Positions 50,623-60,735 are shown, counted from the stretch's first letter. The stretch: DNA of 64,000 nucleotides from Pararhizobium sp. YC-54 (GCF_025847205.1 NZ_JAOYTH010000008.1:124001-188000), one strand, 5' to 3'. Notes: generated from the sequence alone by a model not told the origin. Translations and numbers: made by a program.

Positions 50623-50698
50623 GTATGCTCCTGAATGGATGGTCAGTTATTGGCGGGACGCGAGGTTGCCCGGTCCCGCCGGATGCGGTTGAGCGCTG

Positions 50699-52420
50699 CT
50701 ATTTCGCCCGATAAACTTCCGTCCCGGCGACATAGGTCGCCTCGACATGCCGCTGACGAATGGACCGATCGACGGGATCTGGAAGCTTGGCGTCGAGCAC
50801 GACGAAGTCCGCCCATTTGCCGGCCGAGATCGAACCGATCTGGTCAGCCCACGGCGTCATGTTGGCGCCAGCCTGGGTGTAGGCGAAGAGAGCCTCGTCG
50901 AATGTCACCGCCTGCTCCGGATGCCACGGGCCATCGCCAAGTCCGAACGGGCTTTCGCGGAAGACGGCATCGTTGATCTGGGTCAGCGGGCTGAGCGGCG
51001 ATGTCGCCCAATCGGATCCAAACACAACCGGAACGTTGTGTTCCAGCATGGATTTCCAGACATAGGCATGAGACTCGCGCTCATGACCCACTCGCTCGTT
51101 GATGTACTTTCCGATCGTACCAGTTGCATGGTTCGGTTGCATCGACGCCACGATGCCGAGCTTCTTGAACCGCTCGATGTCGGGCGGGCTAATGATCTCG
51201 ATATGCTCGACGCGATTGGGATACTTACCTGCGGATTGCTCCTTTTCGAACGCGTTCAGCGCCATCTGGACACCGGCATCGCCGATCGCATGAACGGCGG
51301 TGGGAAAGCCGTTTTCGTTGGCAGCCTTGATCAGCGCGCTCAGATCGGCTTCAGACTGGAAAGGCTTGCCCTTCCATCCGGTGCGGTCCGAATAGTCTTC
51401 GAGCAGATACGCCGTGTGGGTCGAAAGCACCCCGTCAACGACTGACTTGGCGTAGCCGACGGTCAGTAGCGGGCCCTTGACCTCCGTCTCTCCGCTGGCA
51501 GCCACCCGCTTGTCGATGCCATCGCGATCCTTTGCCGCCGCCGGGATATTGGCAGCCTTGTCTTCGAAGAAGCCGTACCACACCCGCAACGACAGGTTCT
51601 TGTCCTCGACGAGTTTCAAATAGTCATAGGCATCGCTGATGGACGACATGTCGTGAACGCCGGTCAGCCCGACGCTGTTGGCAAACTTCACGGTCTGCAG
51701 CAGCGCGTCAGCGCGCTCCTTGTCCGAATAGGCCGGCTTCTTGCTGGTGATGAGATCGCCCGCACCTTCCAGCAGGATCCCCGTCGGTTCTCCTGTCTTG
51801 GCGTCGACGACGATCTCGCCGCCGGCAGGCACTTCCGATCTCGCCGTCACGCCGCCAATTTCCAACGCCTTGCTGTTCACCCAGATCGAGTGAAAATCGA
51901 TATCGCGCAGAACGACCGGCCGATCCTTGACCACAGCGTCGATGTCTTCCTTCGTGGGAAGCTTGCCTTCCTTCAGTGTATAGTCCCAGCCACCGCCGGT
52001 GATCCACACGCCCGGCGGAAGGCGCTCGTCTGCTTCCTTGATCTTCTTCAGCCACGTCTCCTTGTCGGGGATGTAGGAAAGATCGACGCCTGTGACGTAA
52101 TCCGTGCCGCTGGTGAGATGCGTATGTCCATCGATGAAGCCGGGCGTGACGGTTTTGCCGCCGAGGTCGAGGACAGTGGTTTTGCCGTCGGCGAGCGCCT
52201 GGATCTCGGCACTGGTGCCGACTGCCACGAACTTTCCGTCCTCGACCGCAAAGGCTTCGGCCCGCGGTGCATCAGGATCGACGGTCCGCACGTCGCCATT
52301 TACGGCGATAAGGTCGGCGGCTGCGTTCGCAGCCGTCGTAGATGATCCGGCCGCAAGTGCGGCGAGCATGGTGCCAGCCAGCAGCTGGTGCAACAGAACA
52401 CGTGTTTTCTTGGTGCGCAC
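50699..52420 (-). CDS. Exported amidohydrolase (YtcJ-like, amidohydrolase_3)
   Basis: 573 residues. Signal peptide (LLAGTMLAALAAGSSTTAAN). Metal motif GFIDGHTHL, then RDIDFHSIWVNSKALE, AVHAIGDAGVQMAL, HIEIISP and VVFGSDWATSP, the sequence of the amidohydrolase_3 / YtcJ family. The GTG start is preceded by GGGAGGGA. These enzymes hydrolyse amide or related bonds; the known example is N-substituted formamide deformylase. Periplasmic location would let it release an amine that the Pot-like importer takes up (inference). Divergent from the LuxR-type regulator. Confidence 0.85.
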   Translation of the reverse strand: MRTKKTRVLLHQLLAGTMLAALAAGSSTTAANAAADLIAVNGDVRTVDPDAPRAEAFAVEDGKFVAVGTSAEIQALADGKTTVLDLGGKTVTPGFIDGHTHLTSGTDYVTGVDLSYIPDKETWLKKIKEADERLPPGVWITGGGWDYTLKEGKLPTKEDIDAVVKDRPVVLRDIDFHSIWVNSKALEIGGVTARSEVPAGGEIVVDAKTGEPTGILLEGAGDLITSKKPAYSDKERADALLQTVKFANSVGLTGVHDMSSISDAYDYLKLVEDKNLSLRVWYGFFEDKAANIPAAAKDRDGIDKRVAASGETEVKGPLLTVGYAKSVVDGVLSTHTAYLLEDYSDRTGWKGKPFQSEADLSALIKAANENGFPTAVHAIGDAGVQMALNAFEKEQSAGKYPNRVEHIEIISPPDIERFKKLGIVASMQPNHATGTIGKYINERVGHERESHAYVWKSMLEHNVPVVFGSDWATSPLSPLTQINDAVFRESPFGLGDGPWHPEQAVTFDEALFAYTQAGANMTPWADQIGSISAGKWADFVVLDAKLPDPVDRSIRQRHVEATYVAGTEVYRAK

Positions 52421-52460
52421 GTCTTTCCCTCCCGAGGTCCGAACAGATGAATCTGACAGG

Positions 52461-52499
52461 TGGAGTAAGCGGCAACACGGCTGGAAGCGGAATACTCCA
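52461..52499. promoter_or_regulatory. Spaced inverted repeat in the amidohydrolase/LuxR divergent gap
   Basis: TGGAGTA (52461-52467) and TACTCCA (52493-52499), 32 bp centre to centre, about three helical turns. Candidate site for the adjacent LuxR-type regulator; arms are short, so weak evidence. Confidence 0.3.
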
Positions 52500-52621
52500 A
52501 ACGGCTAGGTCCACGTGATCGGCGATCCCCATAAACATCCCAGCCGGGACCGCAGCGAGTAATGGCCATGCCTTGCGGCCATTTTGAAAGTGACCTACGC
52601 TCGCGCGAGGAGGACGCCAAT

Positions 52622-53518
52622 ATGAATGGGAGTATCGCGACGAGCGAGCCAGGCACGGTGACGCAACCGCCTGCAATCAATGAACTGGCAATGTCGCTGA
52701 TCGGCAATATCGGTCGAATGGACTTCCAGGAGCGCTTGGCCGAAGCACTGAAGCAGCACGTTTCCGTGGATGCAGGGCTGATCTTGCTCTATCGGGGCGA
52801 CAGTGCGCCGAAGATACTTTTCAACGACTGGCAGACACATCGCGGCCTGTCCGATATCCGGCACTATCTCCAGGGGCCTTACCGGCTCGATCCGTTCTAC
52901 CGCCTTGCAGTCGAGAACGAAATTGATGGGCTTTATCGGCTGAGCCAGATCGCACCGGCGTTCGATCGAACACAGTACTACCGCGAATACTATCAGCATT
53001 CCGGACTTCAGGACGAGTTCAACTTCATCGTCAGCCTGGATGACGACTCGAAGATCGCGATCTCTCTTGGCCGCAAGCGGTCGAGTATCGCCTTCAATCC
53101 ACAGGAAGTGTCGCTGCTCGAGAGCCTGGCCCCGATCTTGCGGACCGCAGTCATCCGCCACTTCCGCGACCTGAGACCAGAAACGCTTGATGGCGAAGGC
53201 ACGGCACTGCGGAAGGCGCTCACCCGGGCGATAAGCAATTTCGGACGCAGCATTTTGACGGAACGGGAATGCCAGGTCGCACAGCTTGTCCTGCGCGGCT
53301 ATTCCGTCAAAGGCGCTGCAACGCAACTCGGCATCTCGCCGGCAACGGTCAAGCTACACCGCCGCAACCTCTACTCGAAGCTGGACATCACGTCGCAGAC
53401 GGCGCTGTTTGCAATGTTCATCGACTCCGTTTCGTCAGCCAAGAACGTCTACGAGGATCCACTGTCGGGCTACCTCGCCAAGCGCGAACAGTTGACGGGC
53501 GAACTCACCTGCAACTGA
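52622..53518 (+). CDS. LuxR-type transcriptional regulator (C-terminal HTH)
   Basis: 298 residues. The C-terminal 65 residues form a LuxR/FixJ helix-turn-helix: LTERECQVAQLVLRGYSVKG, then ISPATVKLHRRNLYSKL. The N-terminal 200 residues contain YRLDPFYRLAVE and an alpha/beta sensor-like region that does not show clear autoinducer-binding residues. Start ATG after GAGGAGG; an in-frame ATG 20 codons earlier is less likely. No synthase gene is near. It is divergent from the amidohydrolase and convergent with the importer, so it probably controls the polyamine-type cluster. Confidence 0.85.
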   Translation: MNGSIATSEPGTVTQPPAINELAMSLIGNIGRMDFQERLAEALKQHVSVDAGLILLYRGDSAPKILFNDWQTHRGLSDIRHYLQGPYRLDPFYRLAVENEIDGLYRLSQIAPAFDRTQYYREYYQHSGLQDEFNFIVSLDDDSKIAISLGRKRSSIAFNPQEVSLLESLAPILRTAVIRHFRDLRPETLDGEGTALRKALTRAISNFGRSILTERECQVAQLVLRGYSVKGAATQLGISPATVKLHRRNLYSKLDITSQTALFAMFIDSVSSAKNVYEDPLSGYLAKREQLTGELTCN

Positions 53519-53560
53519 CAGGCGCCGGACGCGATCCGCGACCTGCTCCGAACCCGATTT

Positions 53561-54355
53561 TCAAACCGCAACGGTGCTCTTTGCTGACGGCCTGGACACA
53601 ATGCGTGACGCCACCAAACCGAAGACGACAACACCAAGGATGATCGTCGAGATGGCATTGACCTCAGGTGTCACGCCAAATTTGATCTGCGAATAGATCT
53701 TCATTGGCAAAGTGGAGGCTCCAGGCCCCGTGGTGAAGCTCGATAAGACGAGATCGTCCAGGGACAGCGTGAACGACAGCAACCAGGCTGACACAAAGGC
53801 TGGCAGCATGTTCGGCACGGCCACCTTGACGAAGGCCAGAAACGGCGGGCACCCGAGATCCCTTGCTGCCTCCTCCAGCGACGGGTCGAGTTCTGCCAAT
53901 CGCGATTGCATCACAACGGCTGCGAAACACATGGTGAAGGTCGCATGGGCAAGCGTGATGGTCACCGGCCCGCGATCGATGCCCAACGTCACGAACATCA
54001 GCAGCATCGATACGCCCATAACGACCTCCGGCATCACCATCGGAGCCACGAGCATGCCATTGAAGATGTGATGGCCGCGAAAGCGCCGAATTCTCACCGC
54101 CACGATTGCGGCAAGCGATCCCAGCGCGGTCGCGAAAGTTGCTGACGTCGCCGCCACGAGAAAGCTGATCTTGGCACCCTCGACGATCGACTGGTTGTTG
54201 ATCGCTGCGGCATACCACTCAGTGGAGAAACCGCCCCACACGGTGACCAGCCGCGAGGCGTTGAAGCTGTAGACGACGAGGACCACGATCGGCAGGTAGA
54301 GGAAGGCGAGCCCTGCGAAGATTGAAAGCCGATTGAACCAGGATGGCTGGGGCAT
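53561..54355 (-). CDS. ABC transporter permease, polyamine type (PotC/PotI-like)
   Basis: 264 residues, six hydrophobic segments (AGLAFLYLPIVVLVVYSFNAS first). EAA-like loop is PSLEEAARDLGCPPFLAFVK and the C-terminal part has SLDDLVLSSFTTGPG, the conserved PotC/PotI stretch. Last gene of the leftward four-gene importer operon, 9 bp after the other permease. Confidence 0.9.
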   Translation of the reverse strand: MPQPSWFNRLSIFAGLAFLYLPIVVLVVYSFNASRLVTVWGGFSTEWYAAAINNQSIVEGAKISFLVAATSATFATALGSLAAIVAVRIRRFRGHHIFNGMLVAPMVMPEVVMGVSMLLMFVTLGIDRGPVTITLAHATFTMCFAAVVMQSRLAELDPSLEEAARDLGCPPFLAFVKVAVPNMLPAFVSAWLLSFTLSLDDLVLSSFTTGPGASTLPMKIYSQIKFGVTPEVNAISTIILGVVVFGLVASRIVSRPSAKSTVAV

Positions 54356-54364
54356 AGTCGCTCC

Positions 54365-55249
54365 TCATGTGGGCGTTCGAGACAAACGTGTCTGAAAAAG
54401 GACAATTGGGATCACTAGGATGACGAGAAGCAGCACGGTGACGGCGGAGGCCACCGGCCAGTCCCGATTGTTGAAGAACTCGATCCAAATCGTCCGGCCG
54501 ATCATCTGCGTGTCGGCACCTCCAAGGAGGTCCGGCACAACGAATTCGCCGATGACCGGGATGAATACCAAAGCACACCCTGCGGCAACGCCTCTCAAGC
54601 TCAACGGAAACGTCACGCGCCAGAACGCGGCCATGCGCGAGCATCCGAGGTCGCGCGCCGCCTCGATCAGGGTGCGATCGCCGGCGCTGAGATTGGCGTA
54701 GATCGGGAGCACCATGAACGGGAGGTAGGTGTAGACGATGCCGATGTAGATCGCGGTCTCGGTGTTCATGATCCGCAGGGGCTCCGAAATGACGCCGACA
54801 TGCAGGAGCAATGAATTCAGCAGCCCATCGTTCCGCAATATGCTCATCCACGCATAGACGCGGATCAGCATCGAGCTCCAGAACGGCACGATAACGAGGA
54901 AGACGAGGAACGAGCGCGAATGCGGCGAGCAGTTTGCGATGCCATAGGCCAGCGGATAGGCGATCGCCAGCATCAGCGCGGTCGAAATCGCCGCGACCTT
55001 CAGGCTCGTTAGATAGGCAAACAGGTAGGTGTTTTCGCCCAGAACGAAAATGAAGTTCTCAAGATTGAGCCGAATGCTGAGCAGCGATCCCTGCCATGCG
55101 TATAGCGGCTCATAGGGCGGCATACCAACGCGTACGGACGAGAGGCTGATCGCCAGCACGAGCAGAAACGGCGTGAGAAAGAATATGGCCAACCAGACGT
55201 AGGGTACCAGCACCAGTGCACGCCGGCCCAGATTGGGTTTCGATTGCAT
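54365..55249 (-). CDS. ABC transporter permease, polyamine type (PotB/PotH-like)
   Basis: 294 residues, six hydrophobic segments (YVWLAIFFLTPFLLVLAISL first). WSSMLIRVYAWMSILRNDGL and IEAARDLGCSRMAAFWRVTF are characteristic of PotB/PotH permeases. Start ATG after GGAGAGCACC. Gap of 12 bp to the ATPase gene. Confidence 0.9.
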   Translation of the reverse strand: MQSKPNLGRRALVLVPYVWLAIFFLTPFLLVLAISLSSVRVGMPPYEPLYAWQGSLLSIRLNLENFIFVLGENTYLFAYLTSLKVAAISTALMLAIAYPLAYGIANCSPHSRSFLVFLVIVPFWSSMLIRVYAWMSILRNDGLLNSLLLHVGVISEPLRIMNTETAIYIGIVYTYLPFMVLPIYANLSAGDRTLIEAARDLGCSRMAAFWRVTFPLSLRGVAAGCALVFIPVIGEFVVPDLLGGADTQMIGRTIWIEFFNNRDWPVASAVTVLLLVILVIPIVLFQTRLSRTPT

Positions 55250-55261
55250 CGTGGTGCTCTC

Positions 55262-56329
55262 CTATTCGGCCAGCAGGCGGGCGGCTCGCGGCATCCATGA
55301 CGCAAATACCGTGTCGCCAACCGACAGATCGTCCTGCGAGCCCAGATTGATGCGCAGCGCGTCCAGCATTGCTCCACTCTTCAGGCGAACCCTGTAGTGC
55401 CGTCCTGATCCTGCGTAGCTGAACTGCTCCACAACGCCTTCGAGGCCACTGCCCTGTTTATTGAGCTCGACCCTTTCCGGTCGTACCGACACCCAGAAAC
55501 GCCCACTGGTAGAGACATTGTCCGTGGCCGCCGCAAACACTGAACCGCCGGCTTCCGCACTTTCGATTGTCAGCTCGTTGCCGGAACGCCTAGCAGCGAC
55601 GCCTTCGAACACGTTTGCCTCGCCAAGGAACTTCGCGACGTAGCGGGACACCGGCGTTTCGTAGACTTCAGCCGGCGATCCGACTTGCAGCACTTTCCCT
55701 TGTCGCATGATCGCAATGCGCGACGACACGGTCATTGCCTCATGCTGGTCGTGAGTGACGATGATGAAGGTGAGGCCGAGTTCGCGTTGAAGTCTGACCA
55801 GTTCATACTGAGTTTCCGTGCGCAGGTTCTTATCGAGCGCACCGAGAGGCTCGTCCAGCAACAGGACCTTTGGCCGCTTGACCAGTGCGCGGGCGAGCGC
55901 GACACGCTGCCTTTGCCCTCCTGATAATTGCTGCGGTTTTCGATCCAGCAGCGCGCTCAGTTGGAGCTTTTCGGCCACTTCGCAAACCCGCTGCCGGATC
56001 TCTCCCCTCGCCAGTCTGTCCTGCTGCAGGCCGAAGGCTATGTTCTTGCCCACCGACAGATGGGGAAACAGCGCATAGGATTGGAACATCATGTTCGTTG
56101 CCCGGCGATGGGCTGGAACAGCTGTGACGTCTGCTCCGTCAAGCCGCACGATGCCTGCCGTAGGCGCCTCGAATCCGGCGATCATACGAAGCAAGGTAGA
56201 TTTGCCGCATCCCGACGGCCCTAGGAGGGAGAAGAATTCTCCCTTCCCGATGCCGATCGAAACATCGTCCACCGCGGTGAAGAAGCCGAAGGACTTGGAG
56301 AGGTTCTCAATTGATACGTAGGATTGCAA
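55262..56329 (-). CDS. ABC transporter ATPase, polyamine type (PotA/PotG-like)
   Basis: 355 residues. Walker [11 protein letters not shown]-loop MMFQSYALFPH, signature LSGGQRQR, Walker B VLLLDEPLGALD, switch VTHDQHEA, then a TOBE domain. The start is a TTG with AAGGA about nine bases upstream; no ATG is available in register. Energises the adjacent PotBC-like permeases. Confidence 0.92.
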   Translation of the reverse strand: MQSYVSIENLSKSFGFFTAVDDVSIGIGKGEFFSLLGPSGCGKSTLLRMIAGFEAPTAGIVRLDGADVTAVPAHRRATNMMFQSYALFPHLSVGKNIAFGLQQDRLARGEIRQRVCEVAEKLQLSALLDRKPQQLSGGQRQRVALARALVKRPKVLLLDEPLGALDKNLRTETQYELVRLQRELGLTFIIVTHDQHEAMTVSSRIAIMRQGKVLQVGSPAEVYETPVSRYVAKFLGEANVFEGVAARRSGNELTIESAEAGGSVFAAATDNVSTSGRFWVSVRPERVELNKQGSGLEGVVEQFSYAGSGRHYRVRLKSGAMLDALRINLGSQDDLSVGDTVFASWMPRAARLLAE

Positions 56330-56368
56330 TACGTCCGTCCTTCTACTTTTGGTTCTCGGGCAAGGCGT

Positions 56369-57475
56369 TCAGTTGCCCGCCCTGAAGGCGGTCCACACCC
56401 GGGTCCGCTCGCGTGCCTGCCTTGGAGGCAGCGACTTGTCGACGAAGAGCTTGGCGCGGACGTCCTCGGGCGGATAGACGTTCGGGTCCGTGCGTATCGC
56501 CTCGTCGACAAGAGCCGTGGCAGCAGCGTTGGCGTTTGCATAGAAAACGTGGTTGCTGATGTCGGCGACGGTTTTAGGCTCGAGAACGTAATCGATGAAG
56601 GCCAGGGCCTGCTCCGGGTCGGGCGCATCGCCAGGGATGGCCATCGTGTCGAAGGAAATGATGGTGCCTTCCTTCGGGATCGAGTAGTTCACGGCGATGC
56701 CATTGTTGGCTTCCTCGGCACGCGCTGAGGCAATTCCTGCGTCGCCGCTCCACATCATCGCCAGGCACAACTGCCCGGAAGCCATGTCCGCCACAAGTTG
56801 ACCGCTCTGCATGTGCCGGATGTAAGGACGCAGCGTCAGAAGCAGTCCCTTCGCCTTGTCGAGATCTTCCTGATTTGTCGAGTAAGGATCGAGCCCAAGA
56901 TAGTTCAGGGCGATCGGGATCACCTCGTTAGGCGCATCGACGATGCCGATCCCGCAGTCTTGAAACTTCCGTGCCAGCTCCGGCTTGAAGAACATGTCCA
57001 GACTGTTCGTCGGCGCTGCGCCAACGCGCTCCTCCACGAGCTTCGGATTGTAGGCAATTCCCGTCGTCAGCCACATGTATGGAACCAGATACTGGTTGCC
57101 GGGGTCATGCTCAGCGACCAGCTTCAAAAGCGACTTGTCCAGGTTCTGATAGTTTTTCAGAGCCGCCAAATCGATCGGCTTCAACGCACCGGACTGGACA
57201 AGCCGCTCGCCGACCGTGGCGCTGGGGAAGGCGACGTCGAAGCCACTTCCCCCCGCCAGCAGCCGCGTCTCGAGAACCTCCAGCGAATCGAAGAAGTCGA
57301 CACGCGCATCGATCCCTGTGCGCTTGGAGAAATTGGATACGGTGTCTTCGGCAAAGTAGTCCGAAAAATTGTATATGAAGAGCTTGTCATCAGCTCGCGC
57401 TCCGCTCCCAGCGCAAAGCGCGGCCACCGATGCGATAACGATTGTGTGCAGAAACGCACGGCATGAACCAGACAT
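56369..57475 (-). CDS. ABC transporter substrate-binding protein, polyamine type (PotD/PotF-like)
   Basis: 368 residues. Signal peptide ending near AGSGARADD, then LFIYNFSDYFAEDTVSNFSK, as in PotD/PotF (NWSDYIAPDTIxxFxKxTGI). RVDFFDSLEVLETRLLAGGS and QLCLAMMWSGDAGIA are also conserved; Trp and Asp residues at the polyamine-binding positions seem kept (YNFSDY, WSGD). Putrescine or a related amine is the expected ligand. Start ATG after GGGAGGGAAC. First gene of the importer operon. Confidence 0.9.
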   Translation of the reverse strand: MSGSCRAFLHTIVIASVAALCAGSGARADDKLFIYNFSDYFAEDTVSNFSKRTGIDARVDFFDSLEVLETRLLAGGSGFDVAFPSATVGERLVQSGALKPIDLAALKNYQNLDKSLLKLVAEHDPGNQYLVPYMWLTTGIAYNPKLVEERVGAAPTNSLDMFFKPELARKFQDCGIGIVDAPNEVIPIALNYLGLDPYSTNQEDLDKAKGLLLTLRPYIRHMQSGQLVADMASGQLCLAMMWSGDAGIASARAEEANNGIAVNYSIPKEGTIISFDTMAIPGDAPDPEQALAFIDYVLEPKTVADISNHVFYANANAAATALVDEAIRTDPNVYPPEDVRAKLFVDKSLPPRQARERTRVWTAFRAGN

Positions 57476-58176
57476 GTTCCCTCCCAGGCAATGGCTTTTG
57501 TTGCGCAAAACCTGATCGGCGGCCGGGGTCGGGTCAACACTCCCTTTGGTTAGGCTGGCGAACAAGATAGCCCTTCGTCACGATATTTGCGAACAGTTCG
57601 CGACCGAGAAGAGACTACGAAACCACGATCTCTCGGATATCAGAGAACTACCGGCGCCGGCGCGTCTGCATCCGGCAGCTGCCAAGCAATCCGTCGCCGC
57701 GTAGGCAGCGCGTCGCGGGCGATCGGCAATTCGTGTGTCGCTATGCGGATGTTGGAACCGGCCTCTGCAGCATGAGGGCTTAGAGATGCACGAGTTCGCC
57801 ACTGATCCACAGTGAGGCCCAGGCATTGGCAAAATCGGATCGCCCGATCCAGCCTCCGTCGACCAGAGAACAGGACACGCGTGCGTTTTATGCACTTTCT
57901 GGCCAAAAAACCGCACCGCCCGCCGGAACCTGTTAACGACCGATAATGTTGGCTTATCGGTTGTTTATGCCTTTGTCGCGGAGATGGCTGAAATGACCAG
58001 CCTGACCGTCCAAAACAGCTTCTCTGCAGGCTGCGCCAGGTCGTAGCCCGATGACTTTGGGCCTTCCGTGCTACCCGGCCGGAGGCATCGTCGCAACCCG
58101 CCGGCAAATACACCGGCGATCAAAGCCACCGAACGGGAACCTGTTTCGCCAGCCCCGGTCGAAAACACCCATTTCA
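57476..58176. other. Long intergenic region between the polyamine importer and ftsK-like gene
   Basis: About 700 bp without a supportable gene. It holds the importer's promoter region, with a 13-bp palindrome GCGAAC-A-GTTCGC (57589-57601) as possible operator, and a hairpin ACCGATAA / TTATCGGT (57939-57961) followed by TGTTTATGCCTTT. No IS remnant recognised. Confidence 0.45.
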
Positions 58177-58219
58177 GGGATGGCGCCCTGCCCTACAGCA
58201 GCGCGCAAGGCGCCATCCC
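58177..58219 (-). terminator. Inverted repeat immediately after the ftsK-like gene
   Basis: Perfect 11-bp arms GGGATGGCGCC (58177-58187) and GGCGCCATCCC (58209-58219) with a 21-nt loop, two bases past the stop. No clear T-tract on either strand, so a weak terminator or mRNA 3'-end hairpin. Confidence 0.5.
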
Positions 58220-58221
58220 GT

Positions 58222-60735
58222 TTATTCCTCGTCGCCGCTGGGTATTTCAACCACTTCCCGGCCTGCCGACAGGATCGTCCGCTTGCCGACATGATTTGCC
58301 GATCCGACCAGCCCTTCCCGCTCCATCCGCTCGACCAGGGAGGCTGCCCTGTTGTAGCCGATCTGCAGGCGCCGCTGGATGTAGGATGTCGAGCATTTCT
58401 TGTCGCGCAGCACCACCTTCACCGCCTTGTCGTAGAGGTCGTTGCCGTCCTCTTCCGCCATTGCGCCCTTGTCGAAGACCGCGCTGTCTTCTTCGGCAGT
58501 CTCGTCGATTTCCTCGGCATCCTCCGTCACCGTGCCCAGATATTCCGGACGCCCCTGCGTCTTCAGATGCGCGACGACCTTTTCGACTTCCTCGTCGGAG
58601 ACGAACGGCCCGTGCACACGGGCGATCCGGCCGCCACCCACCATGTGGAGCATGTCCCCCTGCCCCAAAAGATGCTCGGCACCCTGCTCGCCCAGAATGG
58701 TACGGCTGTCGATTTTCGAAGTGACCTGGAACGAGATGCGGGTCGGGAAATTCGCCTTGATCGTGCCGGTGATGACGTCGACCGACGGGCGCTGTGTCGC
58801 CATGATCAGATGGATCCCGGCAGCGCGCGCCATCTGGGCGAGCCGTTGGATGGCGCCTTCGATCTCCTTGCCTGCGACCATCATCAGGTCGGCCATTTCA
58901 TCGACGATAACAACGATGTAAGGCATCGGCGCGAGGTCCATTTCCTCCTGTTCGAAGATCGCCTCGCCGGTCGAGCGATCGAACCCGGTCTGCACGCTGC
59001 ACAGGATCGTTTCGCCCTTTGACCGCGCCATTGCGGCGCGTGCATTGTAACCGTCGATATTGCGCACGCCGAGCCGCGACATCTTGCGATAACGGTCTTC
59101 CATTTCCCGCACGGCCCATTTCAGCGCCATCACCGCCTTCTTCGGGTCGGTGACGACCGGGGTCAGGAGATGCGGGATGCCATCATAGACCGAGAGTTCC
59201 AGCATCTTCGGATCGACCATGATCAGGCGGCATTCCTCCGGCTTCAGCCGGTAGAGCAAGGACAGGATCATCGTGTTGATCGCCACCGATTTGCCCGAGC
59301 CCGTCGTGCCTGCGACCAGAAGATGCGGCATCTTGGCGAGTTCGGCGACGACCGGTTCGCCACCGATGGTCTTGCCGAGGCAAAGCGCCAGCTTGAAGCG
59401 CGTCTCCCCGTAGTTTTCCGACTCAATCAGTTCGCGAAAATACACCGTTTCGCGTACAGGGTTGGGCAGTTCGATGCCGATGACATTGCGGCCAGGCACA
59501 ACGGCGACACGGGCCGACAGCGCCGACATCGAACGGGCGATATCGTCGGCAAGGCCGATCACGCGCGACGATTTCACGCCGGGCGCTGGTTCGAATTCGT
59601 AAAGCGTGACCACGGGGCCCGGGCGAACATCGATGATCTCGCCGCGGACACCGAAATCCTCAAGCACGCTTTCCAGCAGGCCGGCGCTCTGCTCCAGAGC
59701 CTCCTGGGTGATAACCGCGGCCTCCTGAACGGGCGGCTCCTGCAGGAGTGTCACCGGCGGAAAGACATACTCGCCGCCACCTGCGTCCGCCGTCAGTTCC
59801 GGGATGGCCACGAACGTGTCCGGCCGAACGGCGCGGATCGGTCTCACAGCAGCCATCTGTGGCTTTGCGGCACGCACCGGCTCCACCGGGCTCGCAGCCT
59901 CGCAGACAACCGGCTGGCTTTCTTCCACGATCGGCTGAGGCGCCTTCTTGACCCGCGGGGGCTGACTGACGACAGGTGCTGCGACCGGCCGATTGGCCGG
60001 CTTTATCCCGATTTCCCGATAAAGCGCCGTCACCGAACCGGAAGGTGAATGAACCTCGGGAGGCTGCCAGCGCACGACCGGCGCCAGAGCATTGATATCC
60101 GCTTCCATATCCATGGTGTTCCAGAACACTTCGTCGGACACGTATAGGAAGGAACTGGCCTGTTTGATCGTCGTTTCCGGCATGTCTGCGGCCGCGCTTT
60201 CCTCCTGGGCCGGAAAGCAAGCAAGATCGATTTCCGCAGCGTCGGCGTATTCGTCCGCAGAGGGGTCAATTAGCGATGTTTCCATCTCTTGTCGCAGGCG
60301 GAGCGAAAGCAACTGAATGCCGGACACAACCGGCGCTTCCTCAGGCACAGGCTCGATAACCGGTAGATATTCCGCGGTCACAACGGCTGTTGCCGGCGGG
60401 CTTGCTGCCGCTTGCCCATCCGGGCCCGGCACTTCCGGTTCCTTGCGTGCATCGCCAGCCGGCCGCTTCGAATAGACGCTCTCCGGCGTTCGGGTGAAGC
60501 GGACGTTCGGACCAAGCACAAACGCGCTCTGCCAGACCGGTGCATCCCCTCGCCCTTCGATTTCAGCCATCGCGTCGGTATCAGCCTCATATGGGCCTTC
60601 GGCGCTTTTCACATCGACGGGAGCACCATAAATCCGGCGCTGCAACTCCGCTTTTCCCAGATGGTTTTCCGGGTCTGCGGGCTGATCCCCCGTGTTATCG
60701 AAGCTGTTCGAAAAATTGGTTCGGGAAAGACGCAT
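58222..60735 (-). CDS. FtsK/SpoIIIE-type DNA translocase lacking N-terminal membrane segments
   Basis: About 837 residues. The C-terminal half is a full FtsK motor: Walker A GTTGSGKS near 476-483, Walker [13 protein letters not shown] near 606-616, [19 protein letters not shown], and the winged-helix gamma domain at the end ([20 protein letters not shown]). The first 350 residues are Pro/Glu/Ala-rich linker with no hydrophobic helices, whereas chromosomal FtsK has four. Thus a soluble translocase encoded beside repABC, in the same direction as and downstream of repC. Start chosen at ATG 60735; a TTG six codons earlier is possible. It may help to resolve or segregate this large replicon (inference). 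Confidence 0.9.
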   Translation of the reverse strand: MRLSRTNFSNSFDNTGDQPADPENHLGKAELQRRIYGAPVDVKSAEGPYEADTDAMAEIEGRGDAPVWQSAFVLGPNVRFTRTPESVYSKRPAGDARKEPEVPGPDGQAAASPPATAVVTAEYLPVIEPVPEEAPVVSGIQLLSLRLRQEMETSLIDPSADEYADAAEIDLACFPAQEESAAADMPETTIKQASSFLYVSDEVFWNTMDMEADINALAPVVRWQPPEVHSPSGSVTALYREIGIKPANRPVAAPVVSQPPRVKKAPQPIVEESQPVVCEAASPVEPVRAAKPQMAAVRPIRAVRPDTFVAIPELTADAGGGEYVFPPVTLLQEPPVQEAAVITQEALEQSAGLLESVLEDFGVRGEIIDVRPGPVVTLYEFEPAPGVKSSRVIGLADDIARSMSALSARVAVVPGRNVIGIELPNPVRETVYFRELIESENYGETRFKLALCLGKTIGGEPVVAELAKMPHLLVAGTTGSGKSVAINTMILSLLYRLKPEECRLIMVDPKMLELSVYDGIPHLLTPVVTDPKKAVMALKWAVREMEDRYRKMSRLGVRNIDGYNARAAMARSKGETILCSVQTGFDRSTGEAIFEQEEMDLAPMPYIVVIVDEMADLMMVAGKEIEGAIQRLAQMARAAGIHLIMATQRPSVDVITGTIKANFPTRISFQVTSKIDSRTILGEQGAEHLLGQGDMLHMVGGGRIARVHGPFVSDEEVEKVVAHLKTQGRPEYLGTVTEDAEEIDETAEEDSAVFDKGAMAEEDGNDLYDKAVKVVLRDKKCSTSYIQRRLQIGYNRAASLVERMEREGLVGSANHVGKRTILSAGREVVEIPSGDEE

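Noticed and set aside
57578..58113. Overlapping leftward frames of 112 and 157 codons in the gap before the ftsK-like gene
   Set aside because: Cys/Arg/Ser-rich compositions, no ribosome sites, mutually overlapping frames and no recognisable family.
58222..60735. Presence of ftsK as evidence that this is a chromosome
   Set aside because: The protein lacks the membrane domain and sits next to repABC; chromosomal markers such as rRNA or ribosomal protein genes are missing.
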